The notes under the pieces were generated by a model that was not told the DNA's origin, ran no database searches, and worked only from the letters and a program-made list of their open reading frames with translations. The position numbers and the translations under genes are program-made. A DNA stretch of 64,000 nt, from contig NZ_CP049331.1 of assembly GCF_011064285.1 (NCBI RefSeq), forward strand, positions 2,666,001 to 2,730,000, in the 5' to 3' direction. The stretch is from Vibrio ziniensis. Its GTDB lineage: Bacteria; Pseudomonadota; Gammaproteobacteria; Enterobacterales; Vibrionaceae. Shown one piece after another: positions 34,676 through 44,960 of this stretch (its first letter is position 1; the number at the start of each line of letters is the position of its first letter).

Positions 34676-36022
34676 TTAAGCGCTTTGAAGCATCGCTTGT
34701 GCTTGATTCTGAATCACTTGAATAGCATTCGTTGCTAAAGTCACAGACCAAAATTGTCCTGCCAATGTCAGTTCAACAGCCTGAGGAGTGAGATTTACTA
34801 ATCCCCTTTTCTGCCAAGCAGTGAATAGTGGCATCAGTGCATCAAACCACTCATCTAGCTCATGCTTAAGTAACACTCCGCGGTCAAAAGCCGCTTTAAT
34901 ATCACTGGAAATACTTTCCGACGAAGATGATTGAAATGCCATTGCGCATGGAAACTCATTGGCCTCTATTGCTTTAATGTAAGCATCCAAATCACGATGC
35001 TGCATAGTGCTTATGCCATTAAAGTTACCGCCAGCACCTGCGCCTATCGGCAACACCTGTGCATTTGTTTTGGCTAAGCTGTTGTAAATGCTGCGCTCAC
35101 GGTTTCCCGATGCCCAGTGATTAACACTTAAACGTCGCTGATGATGAGCTGCCATAAATGCCACACCCATTTCATACATAGTCGCTTTGGTTGCTGTGTC
35201 AGCAGGACTTGGCAATTTCCCTTGTTCGACTAAGCGAGCCATAGGCAAATTCTGCAATTCAAGCAACTGGTAAAGATCGACCCCATCCACACCTGATTCA
35301 ATATAAGCTTCTAAATCTCTCTGCCAAACGTCTAGCGTCTGATGAGGTAATCCGTAAAGAAGGTCAATAACAATAGGGGCTGCGTTATAGCTCACCAACT
35401 TTTGCAATGTACGCATCACGGCATCGCCGTCGTCTAATCGCTTGGCACTGCGACGAACTTTGCTATCAAAACTCTGAACACCAAATGAAAAACGATTGAA
35501 ACCGCCTTCTAGTGCAGCTTCATATTTCGGTTCATCAAAGCGATTTAAGCGACCTTCAAGCGTAATTTCACAATCAGGAGTTAAAGGAAAATACTGATGA
35601 ATCAATTCCCCTAGCTGTTTCAACTGTGCGGCATTAAGGTCAGTCGGTGTCCCACCACCAACATAGACAGCTTGGAACGGATAACTTTGCGTCCACTTAA
35701 GTGCTGATTTTCGCTTTATTTCGGTCACTAACGCTTGGAAATAATCAGCAATGAGCTTTTCACTAGAAGCGTATTGGAAAAAGTTGCAATAGGTACAACG
35801 AACCCGGCAAAACGGAATATGAATGTACAAACATCGCCCAGAGGCTTCGCCTGCATAACTCAATGCATCTAATAATACAGACTGAGTGTCATTCGGATTT
35901 ACAGGCTTCATAGCTCCGCCTGCATGAGCACCTCTCTTAGCTGCAAATGCAAAACGAAGGGGATCTGGTGTGTCCTTACCCACAATCAATTCATTGGTGC
36001 TGTCAAAAATCAACGGCTTCAT
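34676..36022 (-). CDS. hutW: Radical SAM haem utilisation protein HutW
   Basis: A 448-residue protein of the HemN-like radical SAM superfamily. The iron-sulfur motif is CRVRCTYCNF (CxxxCxxC) near residue 72; YVGGGTPTDL and FSFGVQSFD follow. HutW/ChuW proteins are linked to anaerobic opening of the haem ring by radical methyl transfer. First gene of hutWXZ, divergent from tonB across a region with a Fur-like site. Confidence 0.93.
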   Translation of the reverse strand: MKPLIFDSTNELIVGKDTPDPLRFAFAAKRGAHAGGAMKPVNPNDTQSVLLDALSYAGEASGRCLYIHIPFCRVRCTYCNFFQYASSEKLIADYFQALVTEIKRKSALKWTQSYPFQAVYVGGGTPTDLNAAQLKQLGELIHQYFPLTPDCEITLEGRLNRFDEPKYEAALEGGFNRFSFGVQSFDSKVRRSAKRLDDGDAVMRTLQKLVSYNAAPIVIDLLYGLPHQTLDVWQRDLEAYIESGVDGVDLYQLLELQNLPMARLVEQGKLPSPADTATKATMYEMGVAFMAAHHQRRLSVNHWASGNRERSIYNSLAKTNAQVLPIGAGAGGNFNGISTMQHRDLDAYIKAIEANEFPCAMAFQSSSSESISSDIKAAFDRGVLLKHELDEWFDALMPLFTAWQKRGLVNLTPQAVELTLAGQFWSVTLATNAIQVIQNQAQAMLQSA

Positions 36023-36158
36023 AAATAACTCGTGCCTTAATCAGAAATAACATTGCTGAACATTCATCAAAACCAGTTCAATCAGCAGAAAATTATTAGC
36101 TTATAAAATTGTAATTAGGATTTTGTTCGATATAATACCGATCGCAAACGATAATGCA

Positions 36159-36177
36159 AATGATATTCGATCTCATT
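36159..36177. promoter_or_regulatory. Fur-like box between hutW and tonB
   Basis: AATGATA-N5-TCTCATT, six of seven bases symmetrical. Located 137 bp upstream of hutW and 58 bp upstream of tonB, it could repress both operons under iron sufficiency. Confidence 0.65.
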
Positions 36178-36234
36178 ATTGTTTGTAAGAATGTGTGACA
36201 ATATGACCTAAACACAAATTGATTAGTGGATAAA

Positions 36235-37035
36235 ATGACAAGGCTTCGTTATCTCATTGCTGGCTTAATAGCATGCCTAATACATGGCATTGCGCTGTCG
36301 TACACCCCACAGAAAAACACAATCAATGTTTCGACAGAGGAAGGCTCTCAATCTCTTCAAATTCAGCTAATATCCATTTCTGCTAATACACCTGTAGACC
36401 CGCTAATAGAAGAGAAGAATAAAGAACAAGTAAAACCCGAAACTGAGCCACTAGAACAAAAGTCCGTGAAAAATGAACCGGCGCTTCCCGTAGAAAAAAA
36501 CAAACCCGTATCTTCTAAAAAATTGAGCCCGAAAAAAGAGCTGCCGAAAAAAGTTATAACTAAAAAAGAACAACCTAAATCCAAAACCAACACTGAAGTT
36601 GTTGAACAAAAAAAAGACATTAAGCCCGAAGAAGCGGTCAGAAAAACTGAAGAAATTGCCTCCACTGAACCTGAGCAAATAAAGGAAGCGGTTAATAAAA
36701 CTGAACAGAAAAAACCAACACCACCAGCAAAAGCAAGTGCTCAAGATAGCAAACCTATGTTGGTGAAAAAACCTCGCTTTAGTGCGAAACCAACGCCAGT
36801 CGCCTACCCACGAGTCGCTAGAAAAAATGGATTGGAAGGTAAGGTTTTGATTGAGGTGTGGCTTGATGAGCAAGGTAATCAGATCAAGCAATTGTTGCTT
36901 GAATCCAGTGGTCACAGTGTACTTGATGAGCGTGCCCTTAGCACAATTAAAGAATGGCGTTTTGCATATCAAGTGGATCAAGGACAAGCCATCGCTCATC
37001 GCGTACAAATTCCGATTAATTTCCAATTACAGTAG
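36235..37035 (+). CDS. tonB: TonB energy transducer
   Basis: I use the ATG at 36235 (MTRLRYLIAGLIACLIHG); a GTG lies three codons earlier. About 266 residues: one N-terminal membrane anchor, a long Pro/Lys/Glu spacer (about residues 50-180) and the TonB C-terminal domain YPRVARKNGLEGKVLIEVWLD (key YP motif) through SSGHSVLDERALSTIKEWRF. It couples proton motive force to outer-membrane receptors. Leads tonB-exbB-exbD-hutBCD, the vibrio TonB1 system. Confidence 0.94.
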   Translation: MTRLRYLIAGLIACLIHGIALSYTPQKNTINVSTEEGSQSLQIQLISISANTPVDPLIEEKNKEQVKPETEPLEQKSVKNEPALPVEKNKPVSSKKLSPKKELPKKVITKKEQPKSKTNTEVVEQKKDIKPEEAVRKTEEIASTEPEQIKEAVNKTEQKKPTPPAKASAQDSKPMLVKKPRFSAKPTPVAYPRVARKNGLEGKVLIEVWLDEQGNQIKQLLLESSGHSVLDERALSTIKEWRFAYQVDQGQAIAHRVQIPINFQLQ

Positions 37036-37043
37036 TCGCTATC

Positions 37044-37727
37044 ATGCAAACACTAACCAATATTCATAGCCAGCTCGGCATCATGACATGGCCACTCATC
37101 ATCATGTCATTTCTCACCGTCGCAATCTTGATAGAACGGACTATCTACATGCTGCTTAATAGCCGAACGCATACTACGGCAATACTAAGAAGCATCCATA
37201 AACTGGATTTTTCTCGCCCGCAAGAAGTGGATGCTTTTATCCAAAACGAACTGAAAGGTCGACAACTAATTTTCCAATCGATGCGTATGCTGCTGGGGCA
37301 TCGCCATTTTACCAAACCACTTCGAGAAGAAGCTGTGGGTATTTGGTTGTTTAAAAAACGTCAGCAGTTTCGTTCAGGAATCCGACTACTATCGATGATA
37401 GGAGTGATCAGCCCACTGATTGGATTGCTCGGTACTGTACTGGGATTAATGGAAATGTTTAGTAGCATGACAGACGCCACAGCCGTTATTTCACCAGCAA
37501 CTTTAGCTGATGGCTTAGGGCTCGCTATGACAACCACCGCTGCAGGTTTAATCATCGCTTTGCCTGCAATAACGGGGGCACAGTTACTAGGAATGTGGGT
37601 TGAAAAGACTCTTGCCAAGATTGAATACACCTTGAACCACAGTAATCTCCATATCGAAGGCATTGTGGTTGATCCCTTCTCGGGAACGCAAAGTTCATAC
37701 ATGGTTACTAGCGATGAGGTGCTTTAA
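37044..37727 (+). CDS. exbB: ExbB proton channel subunit
   Basis: A 227-residue MotA/TolQ/ExbB family protein with three membrane helices (about residues 15-33, 113-137 and 158-180). The conserved GVISPLIGLLGTVLGLMEMF and GLAMTTTAAGLIIALPA motifs are present. Forms the motor with ExbD and TonB. Starts 8 bp after tonB. Confidence 0.96.
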   Translation: MQTLTNIHSQLGIMTWPLIIMSFLTVAILIERTIYMLLNSRTHTTAILRSIHKLDFSRPQEVDAFIQNELKGRQLIFQSMRMLLGHRHFTKPLREEAVGIWLFKKRQQFRSGIRLLSMIGVISPLIGLLGTVLGLMEMFSSMTDATAVISPATLADGLGLAMTTTAAGLIIALPAITGAQLLGMWVEKTLAKIEYTLNHSNLHIEGIVVDPFSGTQSSYMVTSDEVL

Positions 37728-38146
37728 TGATCCAGTCACACTCTCGTTTTATTGAGGATGAATTTAAACCCGATCTTACGCCGATGATCGACATCATATT
37801 TATTGTGATGGTGTTTCTTCTTCTGACTGCGAATGTCAGTGTACAAACTCTAAATGTCGACATACCTAAAACAGAAGAAACCAGTCAGCTGACTTCACCA
37901 GATAAACCGGTTATATCGATCGGTATCTTACGTAGTGAAGAACAGAAATGGGCATTAGATGGTGAGAAATATAACGATTGGGAAGCTTTTACTTCTGCGC
38001 TGCTTAAAGCCCGCAGCAGTTTTCCCGACAAACCTTTTGTGATTGCCGCAGATAAGAAAGCCGATGTGGAATCCATGCTCAACCTCTTTGTATTCATGCA
38101 AAAACACCAAATTTCCGCCACTAATATCGTTATGGAAGAACAGTAA
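37727..38146 (+). CDS. exbD: ExbD proton channel subunit
   Basis: A 139-residue protein with one membrane helix carrying the conserved Asp (LTPMIDIIFIVMVFLLLTAN) and a periplasmic domain ending in MQKHQISATNIVMEEQ. Overlaps exbB by 1 bp and hutB by 1 bp. Confidence 0.96.
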   Translation: MIQSHSRFIEDEFKPDLTPMIDIIFIVMVFLLLTANVSVQTLNVDIPKTEETSQLTSPDKPVISIGILRSEEQKWALDGEKYNDWEAFTSALLKARSSFPDKPFVIAADKKADVESMLNLFVFMQKHQISATNIVMEEQ

Positions 38147-39015
38147 TGAAAAAACTCGCTTTGGCACTCAGTTTATTTTTATGCATTCCTTTTTTATCAA
38201 TGGAATCCGCTCACGCTCAACAAGAAACACCATCAAGTAATCGCATTATCAGTGCTGGCTCTAGCATTACAGAGTTACTTATCGCGTTAGGCGCTAAAGA
38301 TCAGCTTATCGCTGTGGATGTGACGAGCCGAAAATACAACAGTGACGAAGCTCTGCCACAAGTGGGTTACCATCGTCAACTTTCGGCTGAAGGCTTGATG
38401 GCTCTATCACCTACACATTTAATTGGTTCCCATGAGATGGGTCCTGAAAACACCTTAACACTGCTAAAAAGTGGTGGCATCAAAGTGGAGACAGTTCCTT
38501 CAGGCGATACCGAAGAAGACTTATTTGGTCGTATTGACAAAATCGCTCAAATCACTGGGACACAAGAAAAAGCACAAGAACTCAAAGCATCAATAGATGC
38601 ACAACTGAATGCGATGAAAGCTCGTAAGCTAGCACATCCGCCAAAAGTGCTGTTTGCCATGCTCACCAAAGGCAGACCAGCAACTATCGCCGGGGATAAA
38701 ACAACTATCGATGTGATCATCAATTTGGCTGGAGGTCAAAACCCTGCGAAATCAGAAATGAGCTCATACAAACCACTATCTCCAGAAGCCATCGTACAAA
38801 TGCAACCCGATTTCTTATTAGTCAGTGCTCGAGCTTGGGAAGCGTTAGGTGGACATGACGGCATTCTAAAAGAGTTCCCTCTTCTGGCAGCTACGCCTGT
38901 AGCTGGAAAAGACCACATAATTCCCGTTAGCAGCAGTGCCATCATCGGTGGCTTTGGTCTTGAGAGCTTAGAGCTAACCGACGAGCTGTATAAGACATTC
39001 CAGAAGTTCGATTAA
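38146..39015 (+). CDS. hutB: Periplasmic haem-binding protein
   Basis: A 289-residue protein with a signal peptide (MKKLALALSLFLCIPFLSM...AHA). The fold is a class III binding protein: SAGSSITELLIALGAKDQLIAVD, then LPQVGYHRQLSAEGLMALSPT with the Tyr expected to ligate haem. Delivers haem to HutCD. Overlaps exbD by 1 bp. Confidence 0.95.
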   Translation: MKKLALALSLFLCIPFLSMESAHAQQETPSSNRIISAGSSITELLIALGAKDQLIAVDVTSRKYNSDEALPQVGYHRQLSAEGLMALSPTHLIGSHEMGPENTLTLLKSGGIKVETVPSGDTEEDLFGRIDKIAQITGTQEKAQELKASIDAQLNAMKARKLAHPPKVLFAMLTKGRPATIAGDKTTIDVIINLAGGQNPAKSEMSSYKPLSPEAIVQMQPDFLLVSARAWEALGGHDGILKEFPLLAATPVAGKDHIIPVSSSAIIGGFGLESLELTDELYKTFQKFD

Positions 39016-39059
39016 GTTTTCCTACCTAAAACGAAGAGAAATGATTAAGAAAAATAGCC

Positions 39060-40100
39060 ATGACAGATTCTAGAATGGTTTCAGCCAAAACCCTGTGCAT
39101 TGTGGCAGCGCTCGCGCTCTATTGCGTAACCGTTGCCTCCATCAGCATGGGCGCGATGAACATCAGTTTATCTGACAGTTTGAAATCCTTGCTGCCACTC
39201 GGAAGCCATGATCTTCCAGCACATGTAACGATGATCGTTCAGCAAGTACGATTGCCTCGGACTTTGTTGGCCATTGCTGTCGGTGGAATTCTTGCGATTA
39301 GCGGCTCTGTGATGCAGGGACTATTTCGTAACCCACTTGCCGATCCTGGCATTATAGGTGTCTCTTCTGGCGCCGCATTGGGAGCCGCTTTGGCTATCGT
39401 AGTTTTTGGCGATCTAGCTAACCATTATCCAAACTTACTACTATTTGGCACAGTGCCTATGTTTGCCTGTATAGGCGGAGCCTTAACGACGTTCGCCGTC
39501 TATCGCCTTGGCACCAGCAGTAATGGAACCTCGGTCACTATGATGCTGCTTTCAGGTGTTGCGATTTCAGCGCTGGCAGGTGCTGCATTAGGCTTACTCA
39601 ACTATTATGCCGATGACCAATCCCTACGAGATCTATCTCTGTGGACAATGGGCTCATTAGCAGGTGCAAATCAAAAAGGCTTGTGGCTGGCTTTTGCAAC
39701 GCTCATCATTCTGTTTATTGCTTACTATCGTGACGCAGACAAACTCAATGCCATGCTATTAGGGGAAGCGGAAGCCCGTCATATGGGAATTAACGTCCAA
39801 GCGTTAAAACGCCGACTTATTGTTTTAGCGGCGTTTGGTGTCGGAGTCACTGTCGCCTTGAGCGGTATGATCGGCTTTATCGGACTTATCGTCCCTCATT
39901 TGGCACGCATGATTATCGGACCCAACTATCGTTCACTATTGCCGGTAACGCTCTTTCTTGGCGCTTTGTTACTACTCATTTCCGATATGCTTGCTCGCAC
40001 GGTTGTCGCGCCTTTAGATATGCCTGTAGGGATTGTCACGGCTTTGCTTGGTGCACCTTTCTTTGTCTGGCTTCTGATTAAGCAAAAGGGGAGAATCTAA
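39060..40100 (+). CDS. hutC: Haem ABC transporter permease
   Basis: A 346-residue FecCD/BtuC-family permease with about ten membrane segments. Motifs: RLPRTLLAIAVGGILAISG, GLFRNPLADPGIIGVSSGA and GMIGFIGLIVPHLARMI, the last facing the ATPase. Overlaps hutD by 1 bp. Confidence 0.96.
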   Translation: MTDSRMVSAKTLCIVAALALYCVTVASISMGAMNISLSDSLKSLLPLGSHDLPAHVTMIVQQVRLPRTLLAIAVGGILAISGSVMQGLFRNPLADPGIIGVSSGAALGAALAIVVFGDLANHYPNLLLFGTVPMFACIGGALTTFAVYRLGTSSNGTSVTMMLLSGVAISALAGAALGLLNYYADDQSLRDLSLWTMGSLAGANQKGLWLAFATLIILFIAYYRDADKLNAMLLGEAEARHMGINVQALKRRLIVLAAFGVGVTVALSGMIGFIGLIVPHLARMIIGPNYRSLLPVTLFLGALLLLISDMLARTVVAPLDMPVGIVTALLGAPFFVWLLIKQKGRI

Positions 40101-40939
40101 TGCTGTCTCTCTTATCTTCTAAATTATCATTATCCAACACAGCACAAGAATCGATTGAATACTCCGGTATTAAAACGGTCGAAATACGTCATTTGTCCGT
40201 CATTCTTGGTGATAAAAAAATACTGGATGATATTGACCTTACATTAAATCGCGGCGAGTTTACCGTTCTACTTGGCCCTAACGGCACAGGTAAAAGTACC
40301 TTGTTGAAAGCGTTGACAGGAGAGCTCAACGCCAAAGGCGAATTCTCACTCTTTGGTCAAAACAGGGATTCATGGCCTGCGTCATTGCTTGCAAAGCATG
40401 TAGGCGTACTGCCGCAAAGTAGCTCTCTGTCATTTAACTTTATGGCAAAAGAGGTGATTGAGTTGGGCGGAATAGGACTGACCATGTCTAATCATCAACT
40501 AAACGGTGTAGTGACAAAAAACATGCGAGCAACAGATGTTGAACACCTCGGCTTTCGCTCATACCCTACTCTCTCGGGTGGCGAAAAACAGCGAGTACAT
40601 TTAGCTCGGGTACTCACTCAGCTTGAGCAAAGTGGAAAAAATAAAATTTTGTTACTGGATGAGCCAACCTCTGCGCTGGATATTCACCACCAGCACACCA
40701 CTCTAGCCTTAGCTCGTATACTTGCAAATCAAGGAGCAACCGTCGTTGCCGTGCTGCACGACCTTAATTTGGCTTCGCAATACGCAGATAGAATCGTGAT
40801 GTTGAACCAAGGCAAAATCGAGGCAGACGATATTCCGGCTAAAGTACTTAAGCCTGAGATTATAGAAGCAGTTTATCACCATAAAGTGGATATCATTGCG
40901 CACCCAACCTACGGCCATCCTGTCGTAATTGCCTGTTAA
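40100..40939 (+). CDS. hutD: Haem ABC transporter ATP-binding protein
   Basis: A 279-residue ATPase. Walker A GPNGTGKST, signature LSGGEKQRV and Walker B ILLLDEPTSALD, with the switch His in VLHDLN. Powers HutBC. Last gene of the tonB-exbBD-hutBCD operon. Confidence 0.96.
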   Translation: MLSLLSSKLSLSNTAQESIEYSGIKTVEIRHLSVILGDKKILDDIDLTLNRGEFTVLLGPNGTGKSTLLKALTGELNAKGEFSLFGQNRDSWPASLLAKHVGVLPQSSSLSFNFMAKEVIELGGIGLTMSNHQLNGVVTKNMRATDVEHLGFRSYPTLSGGEKQRVHLARVLTQLEQSGKNKILLLDEPTSALDIHHQHTTLALARILANQGATVVAVLHDLNLASQYADRIVMLNQGKIEADDIPAKVLKPEIIEAVYHHKVDIIAHPTYGHPVVIAC

Positions 40940-40962
40940 TTCCAACTGATGGGTTCTAAAGC

Positions 40963-40992
40963 AAAAAAACCTCCTTTCGGGAGGTTTTGTTT
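40963..40992. terminator. Bidirectional terminator after hutD
   Basis: AAAAAACCTCC and GGAGGTTTT pair around TTTCG; it ends hutD and the convergent siderophore reductase gene. Confidence 0.85.
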
Positions 40993-40993
40993 A

Positions 40994-41812
40994 TCAATTT
41001 TGCTCATCCATAATGCGATGTCGCTCTTCATGATAAGCCTCTTCCGTGTTTCCTCGTTTCCAATACGGAATCGCGTAGAGATCTTTTTTCGCCAGCTTAT
41101 ACGTTTCTGCAAGATATTTACGGCAGTTAATCACACTGCGGTTTTCTCCTGCAATAAATGCCGAGACTGAACAGTCAATTTCAGGTTGCCCCGTCGTTTT
41201 TATCGCGTCAACCAAGACTAACGAGCCTTGTTCATCATCGATTTTCAACCACGTTAAAGAGACACCTGCAGGACGCTTAATCTCATGTACATCATCGAAT
41301 GATTCCACTTCGATAAACACTGCACCTTTAGCGTCTTCATGCATATCTTCCAGTATGGCACTAATCGCAGGAACAGCCGTCAAGTCACCAGCCAAAATAT
41401 GCCAATCAGAGGTTTGAAGCAAAGGATCGGGACCCGCAGGGCCAATCAATCCCAGTTCATCCCCTTCTTTTGCCGCAATAGCCCAACCAGAGCCAATGCT
41501 ATCTTCACCATGAGCAACAAAATCGATGTCGAGTTCATTCGTTTCTGGATGATATTTTCTAACGCTATAAGCACGCGGAACGGGCTTGTGCTCTGGGAAT
41601 TCAACACGGTCTTCATAGCGAACTGGAAGTTGTAAAATGCCCGATTCCTGATTTGGGAAAAACACTTTAATGTGCGCACCATTACGAGTTTCAGGAAAAC
41701 CGACAAGTTCATCACCAGAAAAAGTAACTCGGATGAGATGCGGTGTAATGTATTGTTTGCGCTTGCAAACAATTAACTTAGCTTTGATCGGATAGATTAC
41801 TTGTTCACTCAT
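40994..41812 (-). CDS. Siderophore-interacting FAD reductase (ViuB/VuuB-like)
   Basis: A 272-residue SIP-family protein. FAD-binding region VPRAYSVRKYHPETNELDIDF (RAYSVR core) and the NAD(P)-binding LAGDLTAVPAISAIL; a C-terminal FIAGENRSV motif. These cytoplasmic enzymes reduce ferric siderophores to release iron. It lies 89 bp downstream of the receptor gene on the same strand, so it likely serves the same siderophore. Confidence 0.92.
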   Translation of the reverse strand: MSEQVIYPIKAKLIVCKRKQYITPHLIRVTFSGDELVGFPETRNGAHIKVFFPNQESGILQLPVRYEDRVEFPEHKPVPRAYSVRKYHPETNELDIDFVAHGEDSIGSGWAIAAKEGDELGLIGPAGPDPLLQTSDWHILAGDLTAVPAISAILEDMHEDAKGAVFIEVESFDDVHEIKRPAGVSLTWLKIDDEQGSLVLVDAIKTTGQPEIDCSVSAFIAGENRSVINCRKYLAETYKLAKKDLYAIPYWKRGNTEEAYHEERHRIMDEQN

Positions 41813-41900
41813 ACGACTGACTCATTATTGTTTTAAAGGTAGAAAAGCTCGACTCTTCAGAGAAAGAAGCCGAGCTCAGTGGAATTAACTCAGATGACCA

Positions 41901-43967
41901 TTACATGCGGTAAGTTGCATTTAGACCAAAGGTTCTTGTTTGACCAACAGACGCTTTAGTTGCTGTGCCACTACTTACTTGGTACTGATAAATCACATCT
42001 TCATCCGTCAGGTTGGTTACGTAACCATCCAATGTGAAGTCACCAATCGTATATTGAAGACGAGCATCCGCCGTAAAGTAATCACCGGCAGTATAGTCTT
42101 CCGTATTATCTAAGTCAGAGTAGTATTTACCCACATATGTCACATCAGCACCAAATGAGAAGTTTTGTCCTAGATATTGAGTAAAACCTGCTGAAAGGTT
42201 AGTTTTTGGTGCATTTGGTAACTCAAGACCACTTTCGGCGACACTATCTTTAACAATTTCGGTCTCTAAATAGCCAGCACTCGCACGAAGCTCTGTACTG
42301 GTTGTAGCCCAGATAGAACCAGCAAGTTCAATACCGTAGGTACGTGACTCATCGATATTTTCGAAACGATTGCTAACCATCGCCTGATAACCAGAATAAT
42401 CGTTATAGAACACATTTGTACTAAATTGACCACCTTTAAACTCTTTTAAGAATCCAGCTTCATAAGCAATCACTGTTTCTTCATCATACTCATAGTACTC
42501 CCACGGAGTATTGTAGAAATCTAAAGCATGTCCGCCAGCGTTATAGCCTTTACGTACCGTAGTGTTAACGGTTGTTGTGTCGTCAAAGTAGTAAATCGCA
42601 CCAACTTTCGGTAAGAAAACGTTATTACTCTGTTTATCTTGATCGTCAACACGCGAACCAACGGTTGTATGTTCTAGTTTTTCATTCTCAAAACGAGCAC
42701 CTCCGACTAGCTTAAATGCAGGGTTGAGTGTGTAAGTCGTTTCTCCATAAACTGCCGACGTGGTTGTTTTACCTTTAACGTCTGTGGCTCCAGTAATAAG
42801 CGTTGATGTGTCAGCATCTGAATAGTAAAGACCGATAAGAGTAGAAAAATCTGAGCCAGGAGTTTGTATAAAGAGGCGGTTCTCAGCGGTAATGTTCTTA
42901 ATGTCTGAATCAACATAAGTTGTCGTTTCTGGGTACTGCTCAAATGACACATCGGTAGTTAGGTAAGCAATATGTAAGCTGTTGGAAATACCATTATCAA
43001 AGTCGTAATCAATATCTGCAGCAACAGATTGAGCGACTGAGTCTTGTAAACGAGTATTTACGCCATCTCTACCACCATTAGAGTTATACAGAAGCAAAGT
43101 TGGATCATTGACATAGTCAGCAGAAGCCCAAGCAAGGTACTCTCCATCATAAGTATGACGATTGTATGTAAGCTTAGCTTTTAAACCTGGGATAGCTGCG
43201 GGTTCCCACAATAGTTTGAAACGAGCGTTAAGGTTTTCAGATTCGGACACACCTGGATCTGCATCAAGTTCATCCGCTGTAGCTGAATAATTCATCCAGC
43301 CATCACCTTTAGTTCCATCAAGTGCCAAACGAAAAGCCAGTTCATCTTTAATTATTGGGCCTGACGTCATTAGTGCAAGATGATTTTTCACATTACCGTT
43401 TTCGTAGGTTTCAAAACCTGCACGCAACTTAGTTTCCCAGTAATAAGTTGGGTCATTAGTTTGAATAACGAGTGCGCCACCAATCGAGTTTGTACCCTGA
43501 CTGGTTGATTGAGGACCTCTAAGTACTTCTACTTGCTTTACATCCCATGATTTGCTTGGGGTATATCCTTGACCAAACCAAGCTTGGGAGACTCCGTCTA
43601 CTATAGTGGAAACTCTAGCTTTACCACCGCTGTAAAATGCGTGTGCGCCAGTGGCAACCCCCGCGCCCTCAATACCACGAATGCTTATTGATTCGAAACC
43701 TGCGGCAACCACGTTTGGCGCTGACGTTGCGATGTCGTTGATTGATGTTTTCTCGCCATTAGCTAGCTGATCTTCACCAATGACAGTGACTGCCGTTGTG
43801 GTATCTTTCAGGCTTTTATCCATTCTTTCGCCAGTCACCACGATAGTTTCTGTTTGAGACGTTTTTGATGTTTCTGCGCTTAATGCTGGTAAAGATACTG
43901 ACATACCAATAGCCACTGCGATGCTATAGCTTAAGTAATTCATCCTTTTTGCTTGTACCGTTTTCAT
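41901..43967 (-). CDS. TonB-dependent siderophore receptor
   Basis: I choose the ATG at 43967 (MKTVQAKRMNYLSYS) because AGGGAACAG precedes it; 688 residues with a signal peptide ending LPALSAE. TonB box region TETIVVTGERM, plug motif ISIRGIEGAG and VEVLRGPQSTSQGTNSIGG, and a barrel ending in ATYRM. The neighbouring Fes and FepBDGC-type genes suggest a catechol siderophore. A Fur-like palindrome lies 46 bp upstream. Confidence 0.9.
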   Translation of the reverse strand: MKTVQAKRMNYLSYSIAVAIGMSVSLPALSAETSKTSQTETIVVTGERMDKSLKDTTTAVTVIGEDQLANGEKTSINDIATSAPNVVAAGFESISIRGIEGAGVATGAHAFYSGGKARVSTIVDGVSQAWFGQGYTPSKSWDVKQVEVLRGPQSTSQGTNSIGGALVIQTNDPTYYWETKLRAGFETYENGNVKNHLALMTSGPIIKDELAFRLALDGTKGDGWMNYSATADELDADPGVSESENLNARFKLLWEPAAIPGLKAKLTYNRHTYDGEYLAWASADYVNDPTLLLYNSNGGRDGVNTRLQDSVAQSVAADIDYDFDNGISNSLHIAYLTTDVSFEQYPETTTYVDSDIKNITAENRLFIQTPGSDFSTLIGLYYSDADTSTLITGATDVKGKTTTSAVYGETTYTLNPAFKLVGGARFENEKLEHTTVGSRVDDQDKQSNNVFLPKVGAIYYFDDTTTVNTTVRKGYNAGGHALDFYNTPWEYYEYDEETVIAYEAGFLKEFKGGQFSTNVFYNDYSGYQAMVSNRFENIDESRTYGIELAGSIWATTSTELRASAGYLETEIVKDSVAESGLELPNAPKTNLSAGFTQYLGQNFSFGADVTYVGKYYSDLDNTEDYTAGDYFTADARLQYTIGDFTLDGYVTNLTDEDVIYQYQVSSGTATKASVGQTRTFGLNATYRM

Positions 43968-44012
43968 TCTGTTCCCTAATTTTATAATGAACTCCAATTA
44001 AAAGATAATCGC

Positions 44013-44031
44013 AATGATATTAATTATCATT
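44013..44031. promoter_or_regulatory. Fur-like box upstream of receptor
   Basis: AATGATA-TTAAT-TATCATT is a perfect palindrome, the strongest Fur-like site in the window. Confidence 0.8.
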
Positions 44032-44117
44032 TGTAATTTCAAATTAATTTTTAGCACACTATGAATTAAATAAAAGGCAACAAAATGAAAGGGCCCATTA
44101 ATGATGGTTAGAAAAAG

Positions 44118-44954
44118 CTACTTACCGTAAGGAATAACCATTGGAGTATGCGAAATCGGATCGTCCATAATCAAACAATCCAAATTAAAGACTTGCTTGA
44201 TGATCTCACTAGAAACAATATCTTTCGGACCACCTTGTGCCGCTATCTCACCTTCGCTCATCAAGATAATATGATCAGCATAGCGAAACGCTTGGTTCAA
44301 CTCATGCAGCACCGCCACGATAGTGAAATTTTTGCGTCGGTTAAGGTCGCGACATAGCTCCAGAAGATCAATTTGATGTGCTATATCGAGATAAGTCGTC
44401 GGTTCATCAAGAAAAAGAATCGGCGTTTGCTGAGCCAGAACCATAGCAATCCATACCCGCTGACGCTGCCCGCCAGACAACTCTTCAATCAACCTTTCAG
44501 ACAAATGCTCGGTGTCTGTCAATTGCATCGCCTCACAGACAGCTTGCTCGTCTTCAGGACTCCATTGTTGAAATAACTTTTGATATGGGTAACGACCACG
44601 AGATATCAAATCCTTCACACGTATTCCGTCAGGAGCATGTACCCGTTGTGGAAGAAGACCAATTTGCTTTGCTAACGTTTTAGGATGCAATAAATAAATA
44701 TCTTCTCCATCCAACGTAATACCTCCGGTGTTAGGCTTAAGTAGACGACACAACATCCTCAGCAAGGTCGACTTACCACAACCATTGGGCCCAATAATCA
44801 CGGTGAACTTATTATCTGGAATACTCACATCCAAAGAAGAAAATATCTTTGTTGATTCATAACTTAAGCTCAAATTTGAACCAGACAAACGACTACCATC
44901 TTCTTGAAGATTAGGAGCAGCTAAATCAAATTTCTGTTTATTATTCATAATCAT
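44118..44954 (-). CDS. Ferric siderophore ABC transporter ATP-binding protein
   Basis: A 278-residue FepC-type ATPase: Walker A GPNGCGKST, signature ELSGGQRQRV, Walker B PILFLDEPTTYLD and switch His VLHELNQ. A start two codons later is equally possible. Last of the four transporter genes, in the order binding protein, permease, permease, ATPase, as in vctPDGC of vibrios. Confidence 0.93.
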   Translation of the reverse strand: MIMNNKQKFDLAAPNLQEDGSRLSGSNLSLSYESTKIFSSLDVSIPDNKFTVIIGPNGCGKSTLLRMLCRLLKPNTGGITLDGEDIYLLHPKTLAKQIGLLPQRVHAPDGIRVKDLISRGRYPYQKLFQQWSPEDEQAVCEAMQLTDTEHLSERLIEELSGGQRQRVWIAMVLAQQTPILFLDEPTTYLDIAHQIDLLELCRDLNRRKNFTIVAVLHELNQAFRYADHIILMSEGEIAAQGGPKDIVSSEIIKQVFNLDCLIMDDPISHTPMVIPYGK

Positions 44955-44960
44955 GACAAC